A DNA stretch of 64,000 nt, from the NCBI RefSeq assembly GCF_000300815.1, contig NZ_AMRX01000006.1, forward strand, positions 124,001-188,000. The letters run 5' to 3'. The position numbers were made by a program, and so were the translations under genes. The notes under the pieces were generated by a model. It had not been told where the DNA came from and made no database searches. It was given only the letters and a program-made list of their open reading frames with translations. This document shows, in pieces, positions 56,150-64,000 of the stretch (positions within the stretch are counted from its first letter, which is position 1; every line of letters starts with the position of its first letter). Source of the stretch: Gayadomonas joobiniege G7. GTDB lineage: Bacteria > Pseudomonadota > Gammaproteobacteria > Enterobacterales > Alteromonadaceae.

Positions 56150-57030
56150 TCTCGGTATAAACGAGTTAAATCTTGATAACTGTCTATCCGTCGGTCTCGC
56201 AGGTAAGGCCAGATCCGGCGGACAGATTCACTGCGTGCCAAATCTATTTCAGCGATTAAGATTTCTTCTTCGCTGTCGCCCGCATGGGCCAGTATCTCAC
56301 CCTGTGGGCCGGCGACAAAACTATTCCCCCAAAAGCGTATGCCCGCACCTTCTTCATCCGGTGAAGCTTCAAAACCGACTCGGTTACAAGATATAACCGG
56401 AATACCGTTTGCGACGGCATGTGCTCTTTGACTGATCACCCAGGCATCTAGTTGTCGTTCTTGTTCGGCGTCATCATCATTAGGATCCCAACCAATTGCC
56501 GTTGGATAAATTAACAGCTCGGCACCAGCCATCGCCATTAAACGAGCGGCTTCTGGAAACCATTGATCCCAGCATACAAGTACGCCTAATGTCCCTAAGC
56601 TGGTTTTGATTGGGATAAAACCAAGATCGCCTGGCGTAAAATAAAATTTTTCGTAAAACCCAGGATCATCAGGGATATGCATTTTACGATATTTGCCGGC
56701 AATACTGCCATCAGTGTCTAGGACCACGGCTGTATTGTGATATAGGCCGGTAGCACGTTTTTCAAAGAGCGAACTAACAATCACAATACCGAGTTCAGCA
56801 GCAAGCTGGGATAGTTGCTCAGTTGATGGCCCGGGAATGGGTTCAGCGAGATCAAATTGATTTACATCCTCACTTTGGCAAAAATAGAGGGATTTATGCA
56901 ATTCTTGTAAAACAATCAACTGACAGCCCTTTTCGGCCGCGGTGCGTATTCCAGCAAGTGTTTTATTGAAGTTATGCTCACAATCTACGGTGTTTGCATG
57001 TTGTAATAATGCTGTTTTGATAACGCTCAT
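56146..57030 (-). CDS. aguB: N-carbamoylputrescine amidase
   Basis: A 294-residue nitrilase-superfamily enzyme with the catalytic triad: Glu in LQELHKSLYF (near residue 44), Lys in YRKMHIPDDPGF (near 117) and Cys in LVCWDQWFPEAARLM (near 154). It hydrolyses N-carbamoylputrescine to putrescine, CO2 and ammonia. It follows aguA after one base, so the two steps from agmatine are in one operon. Confidence 0.94.
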   Translation of the reverse strand: MSVIKTALLQHANTVDCEHNFNKTLAGIRTAAEKGCQLIVLQELHKSLYFCQSEDVNQFDLAEPIPGPSTEQLSQLAAELGIVIVSSLFEKRATGLYHNTAVVLDTDGSIAGKYRKMHIPDDPGFYEKFYFTPGDLGFIPIKTSLGTLGVLVCWDQWFPEAARLMAMAGAELLIYPTAIGWDPNDDDAEQERQLDAWVISQRAHAVANGIPVISCNRVGFEASPDEEGAGIRFWGNSFVAGPQGEILAHAGDSEEEILIAEIDLARSESVRRIWPYLRDRRIDSYQDLTRLYRD

Positions 57031-57031
57031 A

Positions 57032-58075
57032 TTAGACCTCTGAAGATAAAAATCCTTGTGGCAACTGCATTGTCAGACAATGTAAACTGCCAAATTGTTC
57101 AATGATTGGGCGACAGTTTATCGCTACAATTTGATGATTAGGCAATGCGTTTTGCATCACCTCAATGGCCGCCTGATCCTGCTCAACGCCGTATACGGGT
57201 AATAAAACTTTTTGATTAATAAACAGAAAGTTAGCGTATGTTGCCGGTAACCTTTGTTGCTCGTTATTATATTGTGCGGATGGCCATGGCAACTCAAATA
57301 GCTGGTATGGCTGTTGATGGATATCACGAAAGTCTGTTAATTGATGCGCCATTTTTTGCAACGCAGAATAATGATGGTCGTGAGGATCTTGGCATCCTTG
57401 ATAGATGATAGTGTGACCGGGTGCAAATCTGGCTAGCGTATCTATGTGGGCATCTGTATCGTCGCCAGCAAGTTCACCATTAGCAAGCCATAAAATCTGC
57501 TCAACAGAAAATAAGCTTTTTAATTGTTGTTCGAGCTCATCAGCTGTGATTTCAGGGTTGCGGTTTGGGTTTAACAAGCAGGCTTTAGTGGTTAATAAGG
57601 TGCCATCACCGTCTGTTTCTATACTACCACCTTCTAAAACTAGAGGTATGTTGTGATGTTTAGTTTTGAGTTGCAAAAACAAGTTTTGGTTTATTTGATT
57701 ATCTAACTCAGCATCAAATTTATTGCCCCAGCCGTTAAAAATAAAATTATATGCAATGATGTTTTGCTCGGGGTCTTGCACACAGATAGGGCCGTGATCG
57801 CGTGCCCAGGTATCATTGGCAGCCGCTTGCACCCAGATTATTTGTTTGTCTAGTTGGGGAATGGGAGTCAGTTGTTCAATAATGTGATTTTGATGTTTTG
57901 CGTCTTGAAAAATAATGACAACTTTTTCCACCTCAGCAATTGTTTTAACTAATTCAAAATAAACTTTTTCTACTGAGGTTAAATTATCGGCCCAATCACT
58001 ATTTTTGTGTGGCCAAGTGAGCATAATGGCATCTTGTGGATACCATTCAGGTAAAAATTTTTTTTGTTCATTCAT
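57032..58075 (-). CDS. aguA: Agmatine deiminase
   Basis: A 347-residue guanidino-modifying enzyme: start FLPEWYPQDAIMLTWPHKNS, WARDHGPICV (near residue 90), GGSIETDGDGTLLTT (near 152), GDDTDAHIDTLARF (near 206) and the catalytic Cys in FGSLHCLTMQLPQG near the C terminus. It converts agmatine to N-carbamoylputrescine. The chosen ATG overlaps the stop of the preceding gene by eight bases. No arginine decarboxylase is in the window. Confidence 0.94.
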   Translation of the reverse strand: MNEQKKFLPEWYPQDAIMLTWPHKNSDWADNLTSVEKVYFELVKTIAEVEKVVIIFQDAKHQNHIIEQLTPIPQLDKQIIWVQAAANDTWARDHGPICVQDPEQNIIAYNFIFNGWGNKFDAELDNQINQNLFLQLKTKHHNIPLVLEGGSIETDGDGTLLTTKACLLNPNRNPEITADELEQQLKSLFSVEQILWLANGELAGDDTDAHIDTLARFAPGHTIIYQGCQDPHDHHYSALQKMAHQLTDFRDIHQQPYQLFELPWPSAQYNNEQQRLPATYANFLFINQKVLLPVYGVEQDQAAIEVMQNALPNHQIVAINCRPIIEQFGSLHCLTMQLPQGFLSSEV

Positions 58076-58670
58076 GAGTGTTGTTTTTTTCCGCACGCTT
58101 TTTGGCGAGTGCTCTTAATTGTTTGCTTTGTTCATGCAGTGCCGCCCGCACGAGAACCTCGCGGTCGGCCTCTAAAATCTGGCTATAAACCAGTTTGTAA
58201 ATAAACCCGGATGCTGCGCTTTGTTTATCAACAATACGTGCGTAACAGTATACTGCACTGGCTTCTTCAGGGATGAATATTTTAAGCTGAAAAATTTGTT
58301 CAAGCGACCAATTTTTATCTGTGATTAGGGTTAAACCGCCGGCGCCAAATGTTTCGGTCAGATACCGAGCTTGATTGTTATTTTCTTGCATCAATAAAAA
58401 CGAGAGCACTAAATCTATTTTTCGGTTTTGCATATTTAGATAGGCAAAAACATCCTCGTTTAAATTCTGGACTTTTTGTTGGCTAGCCGAAAAGCCTTGT
58501 TCCATTTGTTTAAATTGACTCGCGAGTTTAAAAGGGTAGGGGATCTCTTCTGATAATGCCTCGACATCGGGTTCTTCTTGATCAGCGGAAAGTGGTTGCA
58601 AGTTTATGGTGACCTGCATTGGCAAGGTAAAAAATTCGTCAAACAGGGTTTGTTTTTCTTCCGGAGTCAT
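58068..58670 (-). CDS. PilZ-like domain protein (tentative)
   Basis: A 200-residue cytoplasmic protein. The FGAGGLTLITDKNWSLEQIF segment (about residues 108-127) and following strands resemble a PilZ beta barrel, but the c-di-GMP-binding RxxxR motif is not evident, so it may be an atypical PilZ that does not bind c-di-GMP. It lies between the Sel1 gene (11 bases) and aguA (overlap), so it belongs to the same leftward operon. Family assignment is uncertain. Confidence 0.5.
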   Translation of the reverse strand: MTPEEKQTLFDEFFTLPMQVTINLQPLSADQEEPDVEALSEEIPYPFKLASQFKQMEQGFSASQQKVQNLNEDVFAYLNMQNRKIDLVLSFLLMQENNNQARYLTETFGAGGLTLITDKNWSLEQIFQLKIFIPEEASAVYCYARIVDKQSAASGFIYKLVYSQILEADREVLVRAALHEQSKQLRALAKKRAEKNNTHE

Positions 58671-58681
58671 AATTTAAACCT

Positions 58682-59626
58682 TTAGTAATAATCGCTTTGT
58701 TGAATCTCTATTTGGATTTTAATGATTTCGACTTGCTCTAACGCATCCTGATAAGCTTGTGGATATTTGTTTTGCAATGGCGGGAGTTTCTGCTGCGCGG
58801 GTACAAAACCATGTTCGGCCGCAAGCAGTAGCCAAGCTAATCCTTTTTCAATATCTTTGGCAACCCCTTCAGCAATAAAATAGGCGCGCCCTAACGCGCC
58901 CATGGCTTGCGTGCAGCCAAGCAGAGCGGCTTGTTCAAAATAATCAGCCGCAGAGATATAATCTTGTTGCTCACGTGATTTTAACGCGTGATTTAACGCC
59001 TTTTGAATATCTTGCGCCAGTTGAGTATTGGCTGCTTGAATTTTGGGTTTGTCTGTTTTGTCGGCGGTTGGTACCTGCATGGATTCAATTTTATCTGCAA
59101 CTGGGGTAATATCCTTACTCGGCAATGGTGCTCTGTGCTGGCTGGCCAGAGCGTGCATCACAGTATCATAGCGCTCATTTAACTGTTTAATGGTTTGTTG
59201 CTGCTCACTAAGCTGTTGCTGATAAAATTGAGCGTCTTGTTCGAGCTTTTTAATATGCGACTGTAGATGTTTAAGTTGGGCGTCGTATTGTTGTTTTAAT
59301 TCGTCAGTATGCGCTTGTTTGAGTGTTTCTACTCTATTAAACATTGCGTTGATACTGGCTTCATAGGTGCGTCTTAATTCATCAAACCATTTAAACAAAG
59401 TGGCTGGCACCCGTTCTTTCTCAATAACATTGGCAGAAGCTGGAAATAAATTAATGATTTGGTTTTTATCAACGTATAGATCGCCATCGATATACTGAGT
59501 TTTTAATTTGTTCGGATTGTGGCTGTATTTATGGACGGTATCTTGAATAATAGCCAACGAAGCGCCGGTAATACTGGAGGCTTCTTGAATAGTAATCCAA
59601 TGATATTCGTGCAAGCTTGCTGACAT
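58682..59626 (-). CDS. Coiled-coil Sel1-repeat protein with HTH-like N terminus
   Basis: A 314-residue protein. The N terminus (ITIQEASSITGASLAIIQDT, residues 12-31) looks like a helix-turn-helix fold, followed by a coiled coil (about 90-165, Q- and E-rich) and Sel1 repeats (about 220-285, CTQAMGALGRAYFIAEGVAK). No signal peptide is seen. It may be a cytoplasmic adaptor. First of a leftward run with the PilZ-like gene, aguA and aguB. Confidence 0.65.
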   Translation of the reverse strand: MSASLHEYHWITIQEASSITGASLAIIQDTVHKYSHNPNKLKTQYIDGDLYVDKNQIINLFPASANVIEKERVPATLFKWFDELRRTYEASINAMFNRVETLKQAHTDELKQQYDAQLKHLQSHIKKLEQDAQFYQQQLSEQQQTIKQLNERYDTVMHALASQHRAPLPSKDITPVADKIESMQVPTADKTDKPKIQAANTQLAQDIQKALNHALKSREQQDYISAADYFEQAALLGCTQAMGALGRAYFIAEGVAKDIEKGLAWLLLAAEHGFVPAQQKLPPLQNKYPQAYQDALEQVEIIKIQIEIQQSDYY

Positions 59627-59722
59627 CGAGTTTCTGGGGTAGTTTAATAAAGAATCTGGTTATATTACCCTGAGCCAGCAGTAAATTGATAGAGATAGAG
59701 TATTAAAATATGGAGAGGTTAG

Positions 59723-60046
59723 GTGCTTCCACTGCCGTTATTTAAATGTTTGGCCGATGATACTCGGCTGAAAATTGTTCTTTTGTTATGTCAAACCGAC
59801 TCCATGTGTGTATGCGATTTAACGCAAGGACTACAGCTAAGCCAACCTAAGGTGTCTCGTCATTTGGCTGAGTTAAGAAAATGTGAGCTGCTGACAGACG
59901 AACGTCGCGGTAAATGGGTTTATTATCGGTTAAACCCAAGTTTACCGGCTTGGGTTTATGAAGTGATTAAAACGACAGCGCTCAATAATCAAGAATATTT
60001 TTCCGAAAGTATGCAGTTGACTGGCTCTGCCAACTGTTGCGATTGA
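59723..60046 (+). CDS. ArsR/SmtB family transcriptional regulator
   Basis: A 107-residue winged-helix repressor: LFKCLADDTRLKIVLLLCQT at the start, the metalloid-binding motif MCVCDLTQGLQLSQPKVSRHLA in the recognition region (Cys-Val-Cys), and GKWVYYRLNPSLP. Further cysteines end the protein (NCCD). The motif is that of arsenite-type ArsR. No arsenic genes adjoin, so it is an orphan. Starts at GTG with GGAGAGG upstream; divergent from the Sel1 gene. Confidence 0.88.
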   Translation: MLPLPLFKCLADDTRLKIVLLLCQTDSMCVCDLTQGLQLSQPKVSRHLAELRKCELLTDERRGKWVYYRLNPSLPAWVYEVIKTTALNNQEYFSESMQLTGSANCCD

Positions 60047-60097
60047 GCCAATGAGTATGTATTTAAAGACAGCTTAGTCGTTTTAAAACGCTCAGGT

Positions 60098-60844
60098 TTA
60101 TGCTTGATAGCTGCGCCTGAATTCAGAGGGTTTAACGCCAAATAAACGTGAAAACTGCCGGGTAAAATAACTCGGATCACTAAAACCGCTTTCATTTGCT
60201 ACCAGAGCGACGGGCAAAGTGGTTTCAACGAGTAATTTTCTTGCATGCTCCAATCTGATTTCGTTGATGAACTGTTTTGGTGTTTTATGTAAATACTTTT
60301 TAAAACGGCGCTCTAGTGCACTGACTGATAAATGGGCTATTGCGGCCAATTCAACCACACAGATATCTTTCATGAAATGACTTCGAATGTATTCAACGGG
60401 TGTTTTTAATGCCTGCATGCCAGTAAAAGCCAGCGACGTTTTTTCTAAGTGGCGAGAAGTTCCGTACGAGCCGATAATACCACCCTGGTCGTTATATAAA
60501 GGTCTTTTAGAAGTGGTAAACCAGCTCAGTGTCCCCTGACTGGTAATGTTCATTTCTAGTCTATCATCCACATTGTTGCCAGCCATTACTCTTTGGTCAT
60601 CCTGAACAAATTGCCGAGCTAAATGCGGTGGGGCAAAATCAAAATCTGTTACGCCAATGGCTTGCTCTGGGGTTGAAACGCCGATGTGCTCACAAAATGA
60701 CTGGTTTGCGTACATAATTTGGCTATGTTGGTTTTTTATCCAGAATAAAATGTCAGGTAAGATATCAAACATATGGATTAATTGTTGGCTGCCACAGACC
60801 TTTAAAAACGTCTCTGCTTCGCTGCTGGTGATCTTTTTTTTCAT
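60098..60844 (-). CDS. AraC-family regulator with N-terminal PAS domain
   Basis: A 248-residue protein. A PAS domain (about residues 20-135; ILFWIKNQHSQIMYANQSFC) is joined to a C-terminal AraC HTH (about 150-248). The latter has HLSVSALERRFKKYLHKTPK and ANESGFSDPSYFTRQFSRLF. The PAS domain presumably senses a small ligand; redox or light sensing is not supported by any visible cofactor motif. Divergent from the sugar operon starting at 60973, whose activator it probably is. Confidence 0.85.
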   Translation of the reverse strand: MKKKITSSEAETFLKVCGSQQLIHMFDILPDILFWIKNQHSQIMYANQSFCEHIGVSTPEQAIGVTDFDFAPPHLARQFVQDDQRVMAGNNVDDRLEMNITSQGTLSWFTTSKRPLYNDQGGIIGSYGTSRHLEKTSLAFTGMQALKTPVEYIRSHFMKDICVVELAAIAHLSVSALERRFKKYLHKTPKQFINEIRLEHARKLLVETTLPVALVANESGFSDPSYFTRQFSRLFGVKPSEFRRSYQA

Positions 60845-60972
60845 AGGTAAAACGATTTAATTATTCTTACGCGCCGAATTTGTCCTATTAAACACCGATT
60901 TTTTTATAACTACAAGTCAACAGTCTAAACTAATATGCTTAACATAAGGTTAACCAACAGAGGCTAGTTTAG

Positions 60973-62127
60973 ATGAAAAAAGTAAAAATGGGCATGGTCG
61001 GTGGTGGCCAAGGGGCTTTTATTGGTGTCGTGCACAGGTTAGCAGCTAATTTAGATGGTCAGATCGAATTAGTCTGTGGTGCATTTAGCCGCGATGCAGA
61101 ACGCAGCAAACGTTCGGGAGAGGCTTTATTTTTAGACCCAGCGCGCTGTTACGATAGTTACGAAAAACTATTTGCCGAAGAAGCTAAATTGCCCAAAGAC
61201 AAAAGAATGCAATTTGTGGCAATAGTCACGCCGAACCATTTGCACTTTCCGGTCGCTAAAATGGCACTGCAACATGGATTTCATGTGATTTCAGACAAAC
61301 CTGCTACGTTCACTTATCAGCAAGCCCTAGAATTAAGAGACATAGTAGAATCTAGTGGTTGTTTATATGGACTAACCCACACCTACACGGCTTACCCTAT
61401 GGTAAAAGAAGCTAAATATCGTGTAGCGACCGGTGAAATAGGTCGAGTTCGCAAAGTGGTTGTGGAATATCCGCAGGGCTGGTTAGCTGAACCACCAGCG
61501 GAAGATAACAAACAGGCATTGTGGCGTTTAGATCCTGAACAGGCGGGCATCAGTTGTTGCATGGGTGATATTGGAGTTCATGCTGCCAATTTAGCGGAGT
61601 ATGTTTGTGGCGATCAGATCAGCCAGATATGTGCAGATTTAAATTCTATCGTTGAAGGCCGTGAGTTAGATGATGATGGGACTGTTTTATTAAGATTTGA
61701 AAATGGCGCTCGGGGTGTATTAATGGCTAGCCAAATTTCTGTTGGCGAAGAAAATAACCTACGTATTCGAGTTTATGGTGAAAAAGGTGGGTTAGAGTGG
61801 GCGCAGCAAGAACCTAATACGCTGATCCAACGCAGTAATGAGCATGCTGCCCAAATACATCGGGCCGGTTGGGGGCAGTTGGCAGATATAACCTTGGCCA
61901 ACTTAAGAACGCCTGCTGGTCACCCCGAAGGTTATCTAGAAGCTTTTGCGAATTTGTATCGCAACTTTGTCGGTCAAATACGCGCTCTCGAAGCCGGTAC
62001 TCAGCCCGATGAAGTGGCAGCGGATATGCCGGGCATTAAAGAAGCTGTCCGAGGGATGGCATTTATCGAGCAGGCCGTTAATAGTAGTCAGTCTGATTTA
62101 AAATGGCACGATTTTAAAACCCAATAA
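60973..62127 (+). CDS. Gfo/Idh/MocA family oxidoreductase
   Basis: A 384-residue NAD(P)-dependent sugar dehydrogenase. The Rossmann motif GMVGGGQGAFIGVVH lies near residues 7-21, the conserved SDKPATFTYQQA (catalytic Lys) near 104, and GDIGVHAANLAEYV near 197 supplies Asp and His. Its substrate is a sugar or inositol derivative that cannot be named from sequence. First gene of an operon with a sugar isomerase (25 bases later) and an MFS carrier. Confidence 0.88.
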   Translation: MKKVKMGMVGGGQGAFIGVVHRLAANLDGQIELVCGAFSRDAERSKRSGEALFLDPARCYDSYEKLFAEEAKLPKDKRMQFVAIVTPNHLHFPVAKMALQHGFHVISDKPATFTYQQALELRDIVESSGCLYGLTHTYTAYPMVKEAKYRVATGEIGRVRKVVVEYPQGWLAEPPAEDNKQALWRLDPEQAGISCCMGDIGVHAANLAEYVCGDQISQICADLNSIVEGRELDDDGTVLLRFENGARGVLMASQISVGEENNLRIRVYGEKGGLEWAQQEPNTLIQRSNEHAAQIHRAGWGQLADITLANLRTPAGHPEGYLEAFANLYRNFVGQIRALEAGTQPDEVAADMPGIKEAVRGMAFIEQAVNSSQSDLKWHDFKTQ

Positions 62128-62152
62128 GAATTTATAAGCACAACAAAGAGGA

Positions 62153-63223
62153 ATGTCTATGAGTCAAATAAAAGGGCCAGGCATATTTTTAGCTCAATTT
62201 GCCGGCGACGAAGCACCATTTAATAGTTTACCGTCAATTTGCAAATGGGCGGCAAATATGGGCTATAAGGCCATTCAAATACCCACTTGGGATGCGCGTT
62301 TATTCGACCTTAAACAAGCGGCAGAAAGTAAAAGCTATTGTGAACAAGTGCAGAAAATTGTCGCCGATGCAGGTTTAACCATTAGTGAGCTATCGACTCA
62401 CTTACAAGGGCAGTTGGTGGCCGTTCACCCTTGTTATGATACCATGTTTGATGGTTTTGCACCGCCAGAATTACACGGCAAACCGGAGCAACGGCAAGCT
62501 TGGGCTAAACAACAGCTATTGTATGCGGCCAAAGCAAGTCAAAATTTAGGTTTAACTGCACATGCAACTTTTAGTGGCGCTTTATTGTGGCAAACGGTTT
62601 ACCCTTGGCCACAACGTCCAGCTGGTTTAGTTGATGAAGGTTTTAAAGCACTGGCTGAGATATGGTTACCCATTTTAGATGCTTTTGATGATGCTGGTGT
62701 AGACGTTTGTTATGAATTACACCCTGGCGAAGATTTACATGATGGCATTACATTTGAGCGCTTTTTAGCAGCCACCAACAATCACCCTAGAGCGAATATT
62801 TTATACGATCCAAGCCACTTCATTTTACAGCAGCTTGATTATTTAGCCTTTATTGATATTTATCATGAGCGCATTAAAGCTTTTCACGTAAAAGATGCCG
62901 AGTTTAACGCGACTGGCCGCGCCGGTGTTTACGGGGGATACGCCGATTGGGTCGATCGTCCGGGGCGATTCCGGTCTTTAGGAGATGGGCAAATTAATTT
63001 TAGCGCTATCTTCAGCAAGTTAACTCAATATGGTTTCACCGGTTGGGCGGTGCTTGAGTGGGAGTGTTGTTTAAAACACCCAGAGCAGGGCGCACGTGAA
63101 GGGGCACCATTTATTCAAGCTCACCTTATCGAACGAGCAGAAAAAGCCTTTGACGATTTTGCTTCTGTTGCAGCCGATACCGATCTTAACCGCAGCATTT
63201 TAGGACTAGGAGCCACAAAATGA
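62153..63223 (+). CDS. Sugar phosphate isomerase/epimerase (xylose-isomerase-like TIM barrel)
   Basis: A 356-residue TIM-barrel enzyme of the AP endonuclease 2 / IolE-type family. CYELHPGEDLHDGITFERFL (near residue 183, metal Glu and His), LYDPSHFI (Asp and His) and IKAFHVKDAEF (His) supply the metal ligands. It probably interconverts a keto-sugar made by the neighbouring dehydrogenase. Its stop overlaps the MFS gene start as ATGA. AGAGGAATGTCT precedes the ATG at 62153; a second ATG two codons on is equally possible. Confidence 0.88.
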   Translation: MSMSQIKGPGIFLAQFAGDEAPFNSLPSICKWAANMGYKAIQIPTWDARLFDLKQAAESKSYCEQVQKIVADAGLTISELSTHLQGQLVAVHPCYDTMFDGFAPPELHGKPEQRQAWAKQQLLYAAKASQNLGLTAHATFSGALLWQTVYPWPQRPAGLVDEGFKALAEIWLPILDAFDDAGVDVCYELHPGEDLHDGITFERFLAATNNHPRANILYDPSHFILQQLDYLAFIDIYHERIKAFHVKDAEFNATGRAGVYGGYADWVDRPGRFRSLGDGQINFSAIFSKLTQYGFTGWAVLEWECCLKHPEQGAREGAPFIQAHLIERAEKAFDDFASVAADTDLNRSILGLGATK

Positions 63224-64000
63224 CACAAACTCAAGGTTCACGTCTATTTACCGCCAGTTGCATTGCGCTGGTAGTGACGGCTATGACCTTTGCTATTCGG
63301 GCTGGTGTATTAGGCCAATTAGGGGATAGCTTTGGCTTAACAGATACCGAGCTGGGCTGGATCAATGCGATGGCGTTTTTTGGCTTTCCTGTAGCCACCA
63401 TGTTTGGCGGTTTATTGTATAACTGGATCGGAGCTAAAAAGCTGCTAATGATTGCATTTGTTGGCCATTTATTAGGGTTAATTTTGACCATTGCAGCTGA
63501 TGGTTTTTGGTTATTATTAATTTCTAGCTTTTTGGTTGGTTTTGCCAATGGTTCCGTTGAAGCAGGTTGCAACCCACTGATCGCTAACATCTATCATACC
63601 AATAAAACGACTATGTTAAACCGTTTTCACGTTTGGTTCCCGGGCGGCATTGTGATTGGTGCACTGGTCTCTCAAGGTATGACAAGTTTTGATATGGGCT
63701 GGCAAATGCAAATTGCCGTGATGTTATTACCTACCTTGATTTATGGTTATATGATGTTTACTCAAACCTTTCCACCCTCAGATCATGTAGATAACTCAAC
63801 TGCTCATAATGTCAAAGCATTAGCCTCACCGTTGTTTATTTTTATGTTAATTTGCATGTCATTAACGGCAACAACTGAACTTGGCACACAACAGTGGATC
63901 GAGCGTATTTTAGGTGCCAGCGGTGTTGCGCCTATGGTTATCATGGCAATGATCACAGGTGTTATGGCTGTCGGGCGTTATTTTGCTGGACCCCTGGTAC
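63220..64000 (+). CDS. MFS transporter, N-terminal part (runs off window end)
   Basis: The reading frame starts MTQTQGSRLFTASCIALVVT at the ATG overlapping the preceding stop and stays open to base 64000 (about 260 codons). Eight or so hydrophobic helices are visible, with an MFS A-like loop LLYNWIGAKKLLMI between helices 2 and 3. It is likely to import the sugar processed by the two preceding enzymes. Specificity cannot be predicted, and the C-terminal half lies beyond the window. Confidence 0.85.
   Translation, partial: MTQTQGSRLFTASCIALVVTAMTFAIRAGVLGQLGDSFGLTDTELGWINAMAFFGFPVATMFGGLLYNWIGAKKLLMIAFVGHLLGLILTIAADGFWLLLISSFLVGFANGSVEAGCNPLIANIYHTNKTTMLNRFHVWFPGGIVIGALVSQGMTSFDMGWQMQIAVMLLPTLIYGYMMFTQTFPPSDHVDNSTAHNVKALASPLFIFMLICMSLTATTELGTQQWIERILGASGVAPMVIMAMITGVMAVGRYFAGPLV

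Noticed and set aside
1-64000. CRISPR arrays, prophage, transposons or integrases
   Set aside because: No regularly spaced short repeats other than the tRNA genes, and no transposase, integrase or phage structural genes were seen.

Overview
The window is chromosomal DNA of a moderately AT-rich marine gammaproteobacterium. The long-form PstC/PstA permeases, PepSY/TonB-receptor iron loci, YacL, YeaC, DUF3149, TIGR03503 and rimK neighbourhoods fit Alteromonadales, probably Alteromonadaceae. This placement is an inference from gene content and codon style; no 16S gene is present. I found no phage, insertion sequence, CRISPR array or integrase. The window reads as core chromosome with a few accessory uptake and catabolic loci.

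Layout. (1) 1-9.8 kb is a phosphate island: a leftward polyphosphate kinase (partial), then rightward DUF47 regulator-pit, pstC-pstA-pstB-phoU and pstS. Convincing Pho boxes lie before ppk, before DUF47-pit and, as a triple repeat, before pstS. (2) 9.8-18.6 kb holds fur, a DUF4442 protein, a SIMPL protein, an RND efflux pump with its lipoprotein adaptor, pheA, and a diguanylate cyclase with an NMT1-type periplasmic sensor. (3) 18.7-27.4 kb holds an AgcS symporter with a zinc-ribbon/YeaC/DUF349 operon, nadK divergent from grpE (with a sigma-32-like promoter), and upp-uraA. (4) 27.5-34 kb holds a leftward run of small conserved proteins with yheT, then yciA, purEK and avtA. (5) 34.1-37 kb is a tightly packed rimK / AstE-AspA-like / MscS-like / retropepsin-like cluster, followed by a Yip1 protein and a NatAB-type ABC exporter. 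(6) 39.8-46.3 kb is housekeeping: mltD, gloB, yafS-like methyltransferase, rnhA, dnaQ, a TIGR03503 protein, and three identical tRNA-Asp genes behind a strong promoter. (7) 46.4-56.1 kb holds an AhpD-like protein, a YqaA/VTT membrane protein, a Sel1/TonB-C-like protein, a DUF2254 protein, and an iron locus of two paralogous TonB-dependent receptors flanking a PepSY protein, each preceded by a Fur-box-like site. (8) 56.1-64 kb holds aguB-aguA with two c-di-GMP/Sel1-like genes, an orphan ArsR regulator, and an AraC/PAS regulator divergent from a Gfo/Idh dehydrogenase - sugar isomerase - MFS operon that runs off the window.

The genes form several recognisable regulons: Pho (ppk, pit, pstS), Fur (fur itself, the receptors, PepSY) and heat shock (grpE). 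Several start codons were moved to internal or non-ATG codons on ribosome-binding-site or family grounds; each entry says so. The least explained parts are the rimK-linked quartet, the small unrecognised genes at 28.5-30.4 kb, and a terminator-like hairpin in the purEK leader.
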